Below the pieces are notes generated by a model, which had not been told where the DNA came from, made no database searches, and saw only the letters and a list, made by a program, of their open reading frames with translations. From Mycobacteroides sp. CBMA 271 (GTDB lineage: Bacteria; Actinomycetota; Actinomycetes; Mycobacteriales; Mycobacteriaceae), in contig NZ_VTHB01000001.1 in NCBI RefSeq assembly GCF_009729205.1, positions 496,001 to 560,000 on the forward strand: a stretch of DNA of 64,000 nt, in the 5' to 3' direction. The translations under genes and the position numbers were made by a program. This document shows, in pieces, positions 27,745-37,047 of this stretch; position 1 is the stretch's first letter; the number at the start of each line of letters is the position of its first letter.

Positions 27745-28599
27745 CTATGCCTGTTCTGTGGCCAACGCCGCAGCCAACGCGTCCCGCCAATCGCGAAGCG
27801 GAGGCAGACCCAGCTCTGCCCAGTGGCCGCCATCGAGTGCCGAATACACCGGCCGGGGCGCCGGGCGCGGCATATCGGCAGACAGGCACGGCTGAACCCG
27901 CGAGGGATCGGCTCCCACCAGCTCGAACACGACCTTCGCCCAGTCGAATCGATTCACGACACCGCCCCCGGCGGCATGCAAGAGTGGCGCATCGACGGAA
28001 GAAGCCGCCAAGTCCAGCAGCGCATCCGCGAGATCCGCCGCGTACGTCGGGGACCCGGTCTGGTCGGTCACCACACGGACGGGCCCGTCCCCGGCCGCCA
28101 GTCGCCTCATGACGCCGACGAAGTCGCCTCCGACTCCGGTATAGACCCACGCCGTACGCACCACCTGGGCCGTCGGCAACACATCATGAACAGCCTGTTC
28201 TCCGGCGAACTTGGTGCGCGCGTAAACACCCGTCGGGGCCGTAGCGTCATCCGGACGGTACGGATGCGGACTCCCGTCGCCGAACTCCCCACCGAACACG
28301 TAGTCGGTCGAGATATGGATCATCCGGGCGCCAACCTCGCGGCACGCCCGGGCCACCCTGGCCGCACCCTCGGCGTTCACCGCATATGCCCTGGCCTCGT
28401 CGGTTTCCGCGACGTCCACCGCGGTGTAGGCGGCGCAATTGATCACGGTGTCCCCCGCAGCAACCACACCATCAGGCGTACCGTCACGGGTAATATCCCA
28501 GTCGGTAGAGGTCAGAGGACGAATGGGGAGTCCGCGACGCTTAGTTCGGGCTATGAGGTGAGAGCCGAGTTGGCCCCCTGCTCCAGTGATGACAAGCAC
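27745..28599 (-). CDS. rmlD: dTDP-4-dehydrorhamnose reductase
   Basis: 284 residues from GTG 28599. SDR fold with TGAGGQLG near the N-terminus, STDYVF with the active Thr, and YARTKFAGE. It performs the last step to dTDP-rhamnose, used by the next gene wbbL. M. tuberculosis has the same pair. A longer frame extends upstream without coding features and would enter the divergent lcp1 gene. Confidence 0.95.
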   Translation of the reverse strand: MLVITGAGGQLGSHLIARTKRRGLPIRPLTSTDWDITRDGTPDGVVAAGDTVINCAAYTAVDVAETDEARAYAVNAEGAARVARACREVGARMIHISTDYVFGGEFGDGSPHPYRPDDATAPTGVYARTKFAGEQAVHDVLPTAQVVRTAWVYTGVGGDFVGVMRRLAAGDGPVRVVTDQTGSPTYAADLADALLDLAASSVDAPLLHAAGGGVVNRFDWAKVVFELVGADPSRVQPCLSADMPRPAPRPVYSALDGGHWAELGLPPLRDWRDALAAALATEQA

Positions 28600-28725
28600 G
28601 CCCAGAGTCTGGCACGCCGGGTTCGCTTCCAAGGGATGGGCGCTACGTCGACGTAGCCTTGACGAGGCTGGATATCTTGTTGCCCGGCAAAAGCTGGGGA
28701 CCCGGAGAGGAAATGGACCGACATC

Positions 28726-30213
28726 GTGGCTGACTCTCGCGCGAGCGGATCCCAGACCGAACGTCCCCTGTGGCGCGTCATCGCGACGCTGGCTGCGGTC
28801 GCCGTCATGGTGATCACCGGAGCGGCGTGGGGAAAAATCGGCAACATCGATCCGACCATCGCTCGGTTCGATCTGCCGGGCCTGTTCGGCAATGCCAGGC
28901 AGCCCGACGACGGCGCTATCGACATCCTCATGGTGGGCGTGGACAGCCGCAGCGACGCGCACGGCAATCCGCTCTCGCAGGAAGAGCTGTCGATGCTGCG
29001 GGCCGGTGACGAAACAGCCACCAACACCGACACCATCATCCTCATCCGCATTCCCAATAACGGGAAGTCGGCGACCGCAATCTCAATCCCCCGCGACTCG
29101 TACGTCGCCGTCCCGGACGGCACCAAGGGAAAGATCAACGGCGTCTACGGCGAAGCCAAGGAGAACGACCGGCAGAAGCGTGTCGAGTCCGGTGAGACGT
29201 TGGAGGCCGCCGAGCGCGAATCGGTGGACGCCGGACGTTCGGCGCTCATTCAAACCGTCGCCAAACTCACCGGCGTCACCGTCGATCGCTACGCCGAGAT
29301 CAGCATGCTCGGATTCGTGCTGATGACGGACGCGCTGGGCGGCGTCAACGTCTGCCTCAACGAGGCTGTCTACGAACCGATGTCGGGTGCCGATTTCCCC
29401 GCCGGGCCGCAGACGCTCGATGGTCCGAACGCGTTGAGCTTCGTGCGGCAGCGCCACGACCTGCCCCGCGGGGACCTCGATCGCGTGGTTCGCCAGCAGG
29501 TGGTGATGTCGTCCCTAGCGCATTCGGCGCTCTCCGGAGGAACGCTGACGAACACCACGACCTTGGGCAAGCTGCGCGACGCCATCACCCGCACCGTGGT
29601 GCTCAGCCAGGGTTGGGACGTCATGGACTTCATCCAACAGCTCCAGAAGCTTTCCGGGGGGAACGTGGCATTCGCTACCATTCCCATTCTGCGCGAGGAC
29701 GGTTGGACTGAGGACGGCACACAGAGCGTCGTCAAGGTCGACCCCGACCAGGTACGCAGCTGGGTCAGCGGCCTCCTGGACCAGCAGGCTCAAGGCAAGA
29801 CCGAAGAGGCCACCTACTCCAAGGACCAAACGACGGCCGACGTCGTCAACGAGACCGAGATCAACGGGCTCGCCGCAGCCGTATCGGAGCTGTTGGTAGG
29901 CAAGGGTTTCACCGCTGGCAAGGTCGGCAACAACGACCGCGATCATGCGGGCAGCAGCCAGGTTCAGACGGCCAAACAGGACGACACCGGCGCCAAGGCG
30001 GTGGCCGAAATCCTAGGGCTCCCGGTGGTGGAGAAGCAGGGCCTCGCCGAGCACACCGTTCGGGTGGTGCTGTCCAGCGACTACCACGGTCCGGGGTCGG
30101 GCCGCGACACCAAGCCCGCCGCCTCGGAAACCGGCTCCACTGAGGAAGACGTACCGCCGCCTCCCCCGTCGCCGATCTTTACGGCTGCCAACGGTCCGCG
30201 CTGCGTCAACTAA
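28726..30213 (+). CDS. lcp1: LytR-CpsA-Psr family ligase (Lcp1-like)
   Basis: 495 residues: short cytoplasmic N-terminus, one membrane helix (about 17-37), the LCP domain with VGVDSRSD, TDTIILIRI, ISIPRDSYV and RQRHDLPRGDLDR, then a LytR_C domain. LCP proteins attach glycopolymers to peptidoglycan from a polyprenyl carrier; Lcp1 (Rv3267) ligates arabinogalactan in M. tuberculosis. Divergent from rmlD-wbbL, whose products begin the linker it uses. GTG start with GGAGAGGA upstream. Confidence 0.93.
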   Translation: MADSRASGSQTERPLWRVIATLAAVAVMVITGAAWGKIGNIDPTIARFDLPGLFGNARQPDDGAIDILMVGVDSRSDAHGNPLSQEELSMLRAGDETATNTDTIILIRIPNNGKSATAISIPRDSYVAVPDGTKGKINGVYGEAKENDRQKRVESGETLEAAERESVDAGRSALIQTVAKLTGVTVDRYAEISMLGFVLMTDALGGVNVCLNEAVYEPMSGADFPAGPQTLDGPNALSFVRQRHDLPRGDLDRVVRQQVVMSSLAHSALSGGTLTNTTTLGKLRDAITRTVVLSQGWDVMDFIQQLQKLSGGNVAFATIPILREDGWTEDGTQSVVKVDPDQVRSWVSGLLDQQAQGKTEEATYSKDQTTADVVNETEINGLAAAVSELLVGKGFTAGKVGNNDRDHAGSSQVQTAKQDDTGAKAVAEILGLPVVEKQGLAEHTVRVVLSSDYHGPGSGRDTKPAASETGSTEEDVPPPPPSPIFTAANGPRCVN

Positions 30214-30908
30214 TGACAACATTGACCCCACTTCTGTTGGGCGACCTGAATAATCCGGCCCCACGGATCACTTACTACGACGACGCCAGCGGCGAACGGA
30301 TCGAACTTTCGACGGTGACGCTGGCCAACTGGGCGGCCAAGACCGCCAACATGTTGCGCGACGAATTCGGCGCAGGCCCGGGTTCGACGGTCACGGTACG
30401 GCTCCCCGCGCATTGGCAGACCGCCGGTGTGCTGCTCGGAATCTGGTGGGCCGGCGCCGAAGTGGTATTCGGCGCCGAGGCCGACGCCTCAGACACACAG
30501 GATGTGGCGTTCTGTACGCCCGGCGACGAGCCTTTGGCCGATGAGGTGTGTGTGCTGTCCCTCGACGCATTCGGGCGTCCCGTGCCCAATTTGCCGCTCG
30601 GGCTGACCGACTACTCGACCGCGGTCCGGGTGCACGGAGACCGCTTCACCCCCGCCGGCGCGGGACCCGCGTTGAACGGCCGCAGTGTCGAAGACGTTGC
30701 CGACGCCGCGCGGGAAGCCGCTGCGGCACTGGGCATCACGGCCGAGGATCGAGTGCTTTCCACCGGCTCATGGGAAACCCCGGAGGCGCTGATCGCCAAT
30801 CTGCTGGCGGTACTGATCGCGGGGGCGTCAGTGGTACAGGTGGCCAACCCCGACCCTGCCGCGCAGGAACGACGGGTCGTCTCCGAGAAGGTGACGAAGA
30901 CCCTTTGA
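30213..30908 (+). CDS. TIGR03089 family protein, AMP-ligase-like
   Basis: 231 residues, starting in the lcp1 stop (TAATG). The fold hints at the N-terminal half of an AMP-binding enzyme (TVRLPAHWQTAGVLLGIWWAGAEVVFG) but lacks the phosphate-binding loop, the usual state of this actinobacterial family (Rv3268 position). Role unknown. Followed by a strong bidirectional hairpin. Confidence 0.82.
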   Translation: MTTLTPLLLGDLNNPAPRITYYDDASGERIELSTVTLANWAAKTANMLRDEFGAGPGSTVTVRLPAHWQTAGVLLGIWWAGAEVVFGAEADASDTQDVAFCTPGDEPLADEVCVLSLDAFGRPVPNLPLGLTDYSTAVRVHGDRFTPAGAGPALNGRSVEDVADAAREAAAALGITAEDRVLSTGSWETPEALIANLLAVLIAGASVVQVANPDPAAQERRVVSEKVTKTL

Positions 30909-30913
30909 GCGCC

Positions 30914-30967
30914 GAGAAGGCACTCACGTACGGATTCTGGCCGAATTCCGTACGTGAGTGCCTTCTC
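30914..30967. terminator. bidirectional terminator between TIGR03089 gene and fadE25
   Basis: A 21-base arm (30914-30934) pairs perfectly with the arm ending at 30967, plus three inner pairs with one bulge. Only 5 bases separate it from the upstream stop, and it precedes the fadE25 stop by 11 bases. Confidence 0.85.
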
Positions 30968-30978
30968 ACCGTCAGGGG

Positions 30979-32142
30979 TTAGGACGTCAGGAGCGCGCGG
31001 CTCATCACGACGCGCTGAATCTGGTTGGTGCCCTCGTAGATCTGGGTGATCTTGGCATCGCGCATCATGCGCTCCACCGGGAAGTCGGTGGTGTATCCGG
31101 CGCCGCCAAACAGCTGCACGGCATCGGTGGTGACCTCCATGGCCACATCGGAGGCGAAGCACTTCGAGGCCGAGGAGATGAAGCCCAGGTTCTTCTCGCC
31201 GCGCTCTGCGCGCGCGGCGGCGGTGTACACCATCAGGCGGGCGGCCTCCACCTTCATCGCCATATCGGCCAGCATGAACTGCACACCCTGGAAGTCGCTG
31301 ATGGACTTGCCAAACTGCTTGCGGTCCTTGGTGTATGCGATCGCCTGATCCAACGCGCCCTGGGCGATGCCGAGGGCCTGCGCACCGATGGTCGGGCGGG
31401 TGTGATCCAGCGTCTGCAGTGCGGTCTTGAATCCGGTGCCGGGCTCGCCAATGATCCGGTCACCCGGGATGCGGCAGTTCTCGAAGTACAGCTCGGCCGT
31501 CGGCGAGCCCTTGATGCCGAGCTTGTGCTCCAGCGGACCGACGGTGAATCCCTCATCGTCCTTGTGCACCATGAACGCCGAGATCCCGTTGGCCTTCTTG
31601 TCGGGGTCGGTCACCGCCATCACGGTGTACCAAGACGACTTGCCGCCGTTGGTGATCCAGCACTTGGATCCATTAAGAATCCAGTCGTCACCGTCGGCCT
31701 TCGCGCGGGTGCGCATGCTGGCGGCATCGCTGCCGGCCTCGCGCTCCGACAGTGCATACGAGGCCATGGCCTCGCCGCTGGCGATCGAGGGCAGCACCTG
31801 CTTCTTGAGCTCGTCGGAGCCGTTGAGGATCAGCCCCATGGTGCCGAGCTTGTTGACGGCGGGGATCAGTGACGAAGAAGCGCACACTCGCGCAACCTCC
31901 TCGATCACGATGACCGCGGCCACGCTGTCGGCGCCCTGGCCGTCGTACTCCTCGGGCACGTGCACGGCGTTGAAGCCCGACGCGACCAGCGCATCCAGGG
32001 CCTCCTGCGGGAAACGCGCCTTCTCGTCGACGTCCTTGGCGTGCGGAGCGATCTCTTTCTCAGCCAATCCCCGGATTGCGGCACGCAGCTCGTCGTGCTC
32101 CTCAGCAAGCTTGAACAGGTCAAACGACGGGTTTCCGGCCAT
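30979..32142 (-). CDS. fadE25: acyl-CoA dehydrogenase FadE25
   Basis: 387 residues from ATG 32142 (MAGNPSF); GGAGG lies 5 bases upstream, while ATG 32145 is too close to it. Complete acyl-CoA dehydrogenase: YALSEREAGSDAASM, WITNGG, FENCRIPGDRIIG, QLFGGAGYTTDFPVER and the catalytic Glu in QIYEGTNQIQ. Nearly identical in layout to M. tuberculosis FadE25. FAD-dependent alpha,beta-dehydrogenation of an acyl-CoA, possibly branched-chain. Upstream on the same strand are purE and purK. Confidence 0.95.
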   Translation of the reverse strand: MAGNPSFDLFKLAEEHDELRAAIRGLAEKEIAPHAKDVDEKARFPQEALDALVASGFNAVHVPEEYDGQGADSVAAVIVIEEVARVCASSSLIPAVNKLGTMGLILNGSDELKKQVLPSIASGEAMASYALSEREAGSDAASMRTRAKADGDDWILNGSKCWITNGGKSSWYTVMAVTDPDKKANGISAFMVHKDDEGFTVGPLEHKLGIKGSPTAELYFENCRIPGDRIIGEPGTGFKTALQTLDHTRPTIGAQALGIAQGALDQAIAYTKDRKQFGKSISDFQGVQFMLADMAMKVEAARLMVYTAAARAERGEKNLGFISSASKCFASDVAMEVTTDAVQLFGGAGYTTDFPVERMMRDAKITQIYEGTNQIQRVVMSRALLTS

Positions 32143-32199
32143 CATGCCCTCCAGGGTCAATCGGAGTTAGTCGCCATTAACTGTACTTCACACTCAAAT

Positions 32200-32709
32200 T
32201 TAGTCCTCGAGCAGTCTGCGCCGCAGTGCCTCATCCTTTTCCAAAACCGTCGCTTCCATGCTCGCCTGGAACGCAACCACCTTCTGTCGCAGCGCGGTGT
32301 CGGACACCCCGAGGATCCGAGCGGCCAGCAGCCCGGCATTACGGGCGCCGCCGATGGATACCGTCGCCACGGGCACACCGGCGGGCATCTGCACGATGGA
32401 TAGCAGGGAATCGAGGCCATCCAGACGCGCCAGCGGCACCGGGACGCCAATCACCGGCAGCGGAGTCGCCGAGGCCACCATGCCCGGCAGATGGGCGGCG
32501 CCGCCCGCGCCGGCGATGATTACTTGAAGGTCCCGGTCCGCGGCTGTTTGCGCATACTCCAGCATGCGCCCCGGCGTCCGGTGCGCCGAAACGACACCCA
32601 CCTCGAACGGAATCTCGAACTCCGCCAAAGCATTCGCGGCATCCGACATCACCGACCAGTCGCTGTCGCTGCCCATGATCAGGCCGACCCGTGCGCTCAC
32701 TTGTGCCAT
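32200..32709 (-). CDS. purE: 5-(carboxyamino)imidazole ribonucleotide mutase
   Basis: 169 residues: GSDSDW near residue 13, SAHRTP and GGAAHLPGM, the class I PurE signatures. It rearranges N5-CAIR to CAIR in purine synthesis. It lies 12 bases after purK, which makes its substrate. Confidence 0.95.
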   Translation of the reverse strand: MAQVSARVGLIMGSDSDWSVMSDAANALAEFEIPFEVGVVSAHRTPGRMLEYAQTAADRDLQVIIAGAGGAAHLPGMVASATPLPVIGVPVPLARLDGLDSLLSIVQMPAGVPVATVSIGGARNAGLLAARILGVSDTALRQKVVAFQASMEATVLEKDEALRRRLLED

Positions 32710-32721
32710 CCCTTCTTCGCG

Positions 32722-33951
32722 CTAGCGCTCATCAGCATGTGCCCGCCAACCATCCGTCCATTCACCATGCGACAACCAGTGCGCGGCCCGCTCCGCGCGC
32801 TCACGCACCTCGGCCACGTACTGCGGATCCGCCAGCGAACCATCCACGCGGCCTTGAATATTCACATGTCCGAGCTTGCGGCCGGGGCGCTCACCCTTGC
32901 CGTACAGGTGCACCTTCGCCTCCGGGATCCGGCCCATCAAGTGGTGCACACGTTCGTCGAGGGACATTGCCGGCGTCTCCGGCGCCCCGAGCACGTTGGC
33001 CATGACCGTCACGGGGGCAAGGGGTTCGGTGGAGCCCAGCGGATAGTCGAGCACCGCACGAAGATGCTGCTCGAACTGCCCGGTCCGCGCGCCGTCCATG
33101 CTCCAATGACCGGAGTTGTGTGGTCGCATCGCCAATTCGTTGACCAGCAGTCGGCCGTCGTTGGTTTCGAAGAGCTCCACGGCCAGACATCCGGTCACCC
33201 CGAGCTCGCGGGCAATCCGCAGCGCGAGCTCCTCGGCCTGCAGCGCAAGCTCGTCGGGCAGCTCGGGCGCCGGCGCGATGACGACGGCGCAGATCCCGTC
33301 TCGCTGAACGGTTTCCACGACTGGCCAGGCCGCGCCCTGCCCAAAGGGCGAACGGGCCACCATGGCCGAGAGTTCACGCCGCATCTCGACGCGCTCCTCG
33401 GCAAGCAGCTCGACACCGGCAGCCAACTGTTCGGCCGCCACGGTGCGCGCCTCGTCGAGATCGTTGGTGATCCACACGCCACGGCCGTCGTATCCGCCGC
33501 GCACGGCCTTCAACACGACCGGATTACCGGTGTCGGCGACGAACCGCTCGACATCGGCGACGCTCAGAACATCCGCGAAACGCGGCACCGGGGCGCCGAT
33601 GCTGTGCAGCTTGCGCCGCATGAACATCTTGTCCTGCGCGTAGATGAGCGCCGACGGCGGCGGCTGCACATTGACGCCCTCGCTCTGCAGCACTGCGAGC
33701 GAATCTGTGGGGACGTGCTCATGGTCGAAGGTCAACACGGTGGCACCCTTGGCCGCCCGCCGCAGGTCATCCAGATCGGTATGCGATCCCAACACCACAT
33801 CGGGGGTGACCTGAGCCGCCGGCTCATCGGCCGTATGCGCCAGTACCCGGAGCGTCTGACCGAGCGCGATCGACGCCTGATGGGTCATCCGAGCCAGCTG
33901 ACCACCGCCGATCATCGTGACAATCGGCGGAGAGGTTCGGGCGTCAGACAC
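32722..33951 (-). CDS. purK: 5-(carboxyamino)imidazole ribonucleotide synthase
   Basis: 409 residues with GTG start. N-terminal MIGGGQLARM, ATP-grasp domain with KAVRGGYDGRGVW and LLVNELAMRPHNSGH. It makes N5-CAIR from AIR, ATP and bicarbonate. First gene of purK-purE-fadE25. The C-terminal tail is ordinary. Confidence 0.95.
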   Translation of the reverse strand: MSDARTSPPIVTMIGGGQLARMTHQASIALGQTLRVLAHTADEPAAQVTPDVVLGSHTDLDDLRRAAKGATVLTFDHEHVPTDSLAVLQSEGVNVQPPPSALIYAQDKMFMRRKLHSIGAPVPRFADVLSVADVERFVADTGNPVVLKAVRGGYDGRGVWITNDLDEARTVAAEQLAAGVELLAEERVEMRRELSAMVARSPFGQGAAWPVVETVQRDGICAVVIAPAPELPDELALQAEELALRIARELGVTGCLAVELFETNDGRLLVNELAMRPHNSGHWSMDGARTGQFEQHLRAVLDYPLGSTEPLAPVTVMANVLGAPETPAMSLDERVHHLMGRIPEAKVHLYGKGERPGRKLGHVNIQGRVDGSLADPQYVAEVRERAERAAHWLSHGEWTDGWRAHADER

Positions 33952-33985
33952 ACAGATATGTTGTCATGCTCGCCGAGCCGCGCGG

Positions 33986-34861
33986 CTAGAACGGTCTGTC
34001 GCCGCAAATCCCCGCACGCTCCATCTTGCGGACCGCGGGCCAATAATCCTGCACCGCATAGTGTTGTGTCGATCGGTTGTCCCAGATGGCGAAGCTGTTG
34101 GGTGTCCAGCGCCAGCGCACCTGAAACTCCGGCACCGACGCCTGCCGTTGGAGGTACTGGAGCAGCTCGGATGCGCCCGGCGCGAAGTCCATGCCGAACC
34201 GCACGGTCTCCGGCCGGTGGAAATTCACCAGATGCGTGGCAAAAGAGTTGACGAACAGAATCTGTTCCCCTGTCTCCGGATGGGTGCGCACCACCGGATG
34301 CTCGGCATCCGGGAACCGCTCGTGCAGTTCATGACGCCGCCGCGTCGACATGGCCGCGCCGAAGCTGGCCTCGATCGAGTGTCGGGCCGCGAGTCCGTCG
34401 ATGCTCTCGCGCACCGCCTCGGGCAGCCGGCGATACGCCTCCGCCATGTTGACCCAGATGGTGTCGCCACCGACGGCAGGTGTTTCGACGCAGCGCAGCA
34501 CGCATCCCATTGGCGGACTTTCCCGCCAGGTTGCATCGCAGTGGTAGGAGTTCTCGTAATGCTCTGGAGCGCTATCTATCTCCTTGTAGATCCGCACCAG
34601 CCCGGGATGGTCGGGGTCGCTGCCCGCCACCGGATGATCCTCGAGCGGCCCGAAACGCTGCGCCAGCGCGACGTGCTCACCGCGGGTGATGTCCTGATCA
34701 CGCACGAACAACACCTTGTACTCCAGCAGTAGGCGCCTGAGTTCGTCGAAGAGCTCGTCACTGCGCGACACCTCGGCCAGATCAACGTCGAACAACTCCG
34801 CACCAATGGTGCACGTCAATGGTTGTGCGCGCATTGTGTTCAGTGCGGCAACGTTATTCAT
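33986..34861 (-). CDS. TauD/TfdA family alpha-ketoglutarate dioxygenase
   Basis: 291 residues from ATG 34861, preceded by GGAGGAAAG. Iron-binding H-x-D is His107/Asp109 in SYHCDATW; the distal His is in STQHYAV (about 267) with the 2-oxoglutarate Arg in VRKMERAGI. It should hydroxylate an organic substrate (taurine, sulfate ester or similar) using iron, 2-oxoglutarate and oxygen. Follows the quinone oxidoreductase gene by 13 bases. This block is absent from the purK-GtrA junction I remember in M. tuberculosis, so it is likely accessory. Confidence 0.87.
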   Translation of the reverse strand: MNNVAALNTMRAQPLTCTIGAELFDVDLAEVSRSDELFDELRRLLLEYKVLFVRDQDITRGEHVALAQRFGPLEDHPVAGSDPDHPGLVRIYKEIDSAPEHYENSYHCDATWRESPPMGCVLRCVETPAVGGDTIWVNMAEAYRRLPEAVRESIDGLAARHSIEASFGAAMSTRRRHELHERFPDAEHPVVRTHPETGEQILFVNSFATHLVNFHRPETVRFGMDFAPGASELLQYLQRQASVPEFQVRWRWTPNSFAIWDNRSTQHYAVQDYWPAVRKMERAGICGDRPF

Positions 34862-34874
34862 CTTTCCTCCAATA

Positions 34875-35849
34875 TCAGATTGAGAAGACCGACTGTCCGA
34901 CGGTGGTCCCGGACTCGAGATCGCGGTGCGCGACCACCGCCTCCTGCAGCTCGTAGCGGCGCCCGATGTCGACCCGAATGCGGCCCGCCGCGACATGCCC
35001 GAACAGCTCCCCCGCCAGCTCCGCACGCTCGCGCGGGTCCGCAATGTAGTCGGCGAGTGCGGGCCTGGTGACAAACAGCGATCCCTTGGCGGCCAACTGC
35101 ATTGCGTCGATGGGCGGTATCGGACCCGATGCGGTGCCGAAACACACCAGCAGCCCGCGCCGCACCAACGAGTCGAGCGAGGATTGATACGTGGTCCTAC
35201 CGACACCGTCGTAGACGACGGGAACTCCCGCACCGTCGGTGATGTCCCGCACCCGCCGGGGTACGTCCTCGCGTGGGTAGATGAGTACGTGTGCACAACC
35301 ATTGGCCCGAGCAATGTCGGCCTTCTCCTCGGTCGATACCGTGCCAATTACGTTGACGCCCAGCAGGTTCGCCCACTGCAGGAATAACAGCCCCACCCCG
35401 CCCGCGGCGGCATGTAGCAATACGGTGTCCCCGGCCCGCAGCGGATGGATGCGCCGCAGCAGATAGGCCGTCGTCAGCCCGCGCATAGTGATGGCCGATG
35501 CGGTGTCGAAGGCGATGCCGCCGGGCAGCCGGATCAGATGTTCGGCGGGCATCACGCGTTCGGTGCTGTACGCGCCGAGTGGGCTGCCCGTATAGGTGAT
35601 CCGGTCCCCAACGGCGACGTCAGAAACCCCGGGCCCCGTTGCTTCGACGACGCCCGCCGCCTCCACGCCCATTCCCGCGGGTAATGCGGCGGGGTACACC
35701 CCCGTGCGGAAGTACGTGTCCGCGAAGTTCAGGCCCACCGCGTGATGACGGACGCGCACCTCGCCGTGCCCCGGATCACCGACCGAGACATTCTCTCCGC
35801 GGAGGACCTCTGGTCCACCGGTCTCGTAGAACCGCACTGCGTAAGCCAC
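34875..35849 (-). CDS. zinc-independent MDR quinone oxidoreductase
   Basis: 324 residues from GTG 35849, with GGAAGG 7 bases upstream. Medium-chain reductase fold: GVEAAGVVEATGPGV, NADPH site HAAAGGVGLLFLQW, VVYDGVGRTTY. No catalytic zinc cysteines, so it belongs to the NADPH:quinone reductase (QorA) branch. Likely reduces quinones or enones. Divergent from an AraC regulator, co-directional with the dioxygenase. Confidence 0.88.
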   Translation of the reverse strand: MAYAVRFYETGGPEVLRGENVSVGDPGHGEVRVRHHAVGLNFADTYFRTGVYPAALPAGMGVEAAGVVEATGPGVSDVAVGDRITYTGSPLGAYSTERVMPAEHLIRLPGGIAFDTASAITMRGLTTAYLLRRIHPLRAGDTVLLHAAAGGVGLLFLQWANLLGVNVIGTVSTEEKADIARANGCAHVLIYPREDVPRRVRDITDGAGVPVVYDGVGRTTYQSSLDSLVRRGLLVCFGTASGPIPPIDAMQLAAKGSLFVTRPALADYIADPRERAELAGELFGHVAAGRIRVDIGRRYELQEAVVAHRDLESGTTVGQSVFSI

Positions 35850-35947
35850 TGGGTGCCTTCCATTGAAGCTGTTGTCCTCTCTGACGCTAGGCACGCGAGG
35901 CCCGGATTACTTATCATTAGGGGACAGATAGATATTCTTTTCGGGAC

Positions 35948-36976
35948 ATGGGTATGGAGAAACGACTCGCGCGATTCGCGGCGTTGAGCGGGTACATCGA
36001 CGTCGCGACCGCATCCGGCCTCGATCCGGCGCGGATGATGCGGGACCACGGGCTGGATCCGGCAGGGGCCACGCAGCCCGATCGCTGGGTGGTGGCCACG
36101 GGAGTCGTGGCACTGCTGGAAGCCTCGGCCGCCGCGAGCCGGCTCGACGACTTCGGTCTCAGACTGGCCGAACGGCGACGCCTCTCCAGCCTCGGACCGC
36201 TCAGCCTGGTGTTGCGCGAGCAGCCGACCGTACGCGATGTCGTCGCGATGTTGTGCCGGCACGAAACCATGTACAACGAGTCACTGCGGATCCGTGTCGT
36301 GGAACGCGACGGGATTGCGGCGCTCCGACTGGATCTCGACGTGGGTGGGGCCGCCGAGAACGCGCAATCCACCGACTTGGCGATGGCCGTGCTTGTGGGG
36401 GTCCTCCGCACCTTCTTGGGGAACACCTGGCACCCGCTGAAGGTAAATCTGCGCCGTGCGGGCGTCACAGACCGCGCCATGCATCACCGGGTCTTCGGCC
36501 CGAGCATCGCATTCGAGCAAGTGCTCAACGAGATCGTGATGTACACAGCCGACCTTGACCGCCGAAACGACCGCTTCGACCCGCTGCTGCGTGAATACAG
36601 CCAAGCCCTTCTCGAATCATCGGAGCGACCCCGCGATATCACCACCGCGGATCGTGTCCGAGATCTCATCGAGCTACTCCTGCCCGTCGGTCGCTGTTCG
36701 GTGGACCACGTCGCACGCAGCCTGGGAGTCGACCGGCGGACCGTCCATCGGCACCTGGCGACCGAGGGTACGAGTTTCACCGATCTCGTTGACTCGACGC
36801 GGCTCGATGTGGCCGACCACCTGGTCACGAGCGGTCGCCACACCCTCACCGACGTCTCCGAGATGCTGGCGTTCTCGTCACCAAGCAACTTCAGCCGGTG
36901 GTTCCGCGCCCATCACGGCATGAGCCCACGCGCGTGGCGCAACCTCCGCACGGGCGGGACCCGGCCGAACAGCTGA
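35948..36976 (+). CDS. AraC family transcriptional regulator
   Basis: 342 residues: N-terminal arabinose-binding-type sensing domain (about 15-200) and C-terminal double HTH with RCSVDHVARSLGVDRRTVHRHL and SEMLAFSSPSNFSRWFRAHHGMSPRAWR. Divergent from the quinone reductase-dioxygenase pair over a 98-bp gap, so it probably controls them. The gap is AT-rich (TTATCATTAGGG, TAGATATTCTTT) unlike its surroundings. Either ATG 35948 or ATG 35954 could start it. Confidence 0.9.
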   Translation: MGMEKRLARFAALSGYIDVATASGLDPARMMRDHGLDPAGATQPDRWVVATGVVALLEASAAASRLDDFGLRLAERRRLSSLGPLSLVLREQPTVRDVVAMLCRHETMYNESLRIRVVERDGIAALRLDLDVGGAAENAQSTDLAMAVLVGVLRTFLGNTWHPLKVNLRRAGVTDRAMHHRVFGPSIAFEQVLNEIVMYTADLDRRNDRFDPLLREYSQALLESSERPRDITTADRVRDLIELLLPVGRCSVDHVARSLGVDRRTVHRHLATEGTSFTDLVDSTRLDVADHLVTSGRHTLTDVSEMLAFSSPSNFSRWFRAHHGMSPRAWRNLRTGGTRPNS

Positions 36977-37033
36977 GCGGCCGTGCAAACCCGGAGGTCT
37001 GCGGACCGCTTCGCACTGCCCTGCCATGTTCCG

Positions 37034-37039
37034 TACACT
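37034..37039 (+). promoter_or_regulatory. -10 element for a leaderless GtrA-family transcript
   Basis: TACACT lies 8 bases before the GTG with no Shine-Dalgarno between. Confidence 0.45.
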
Positions 37040-37047
37040 CGCCATTT

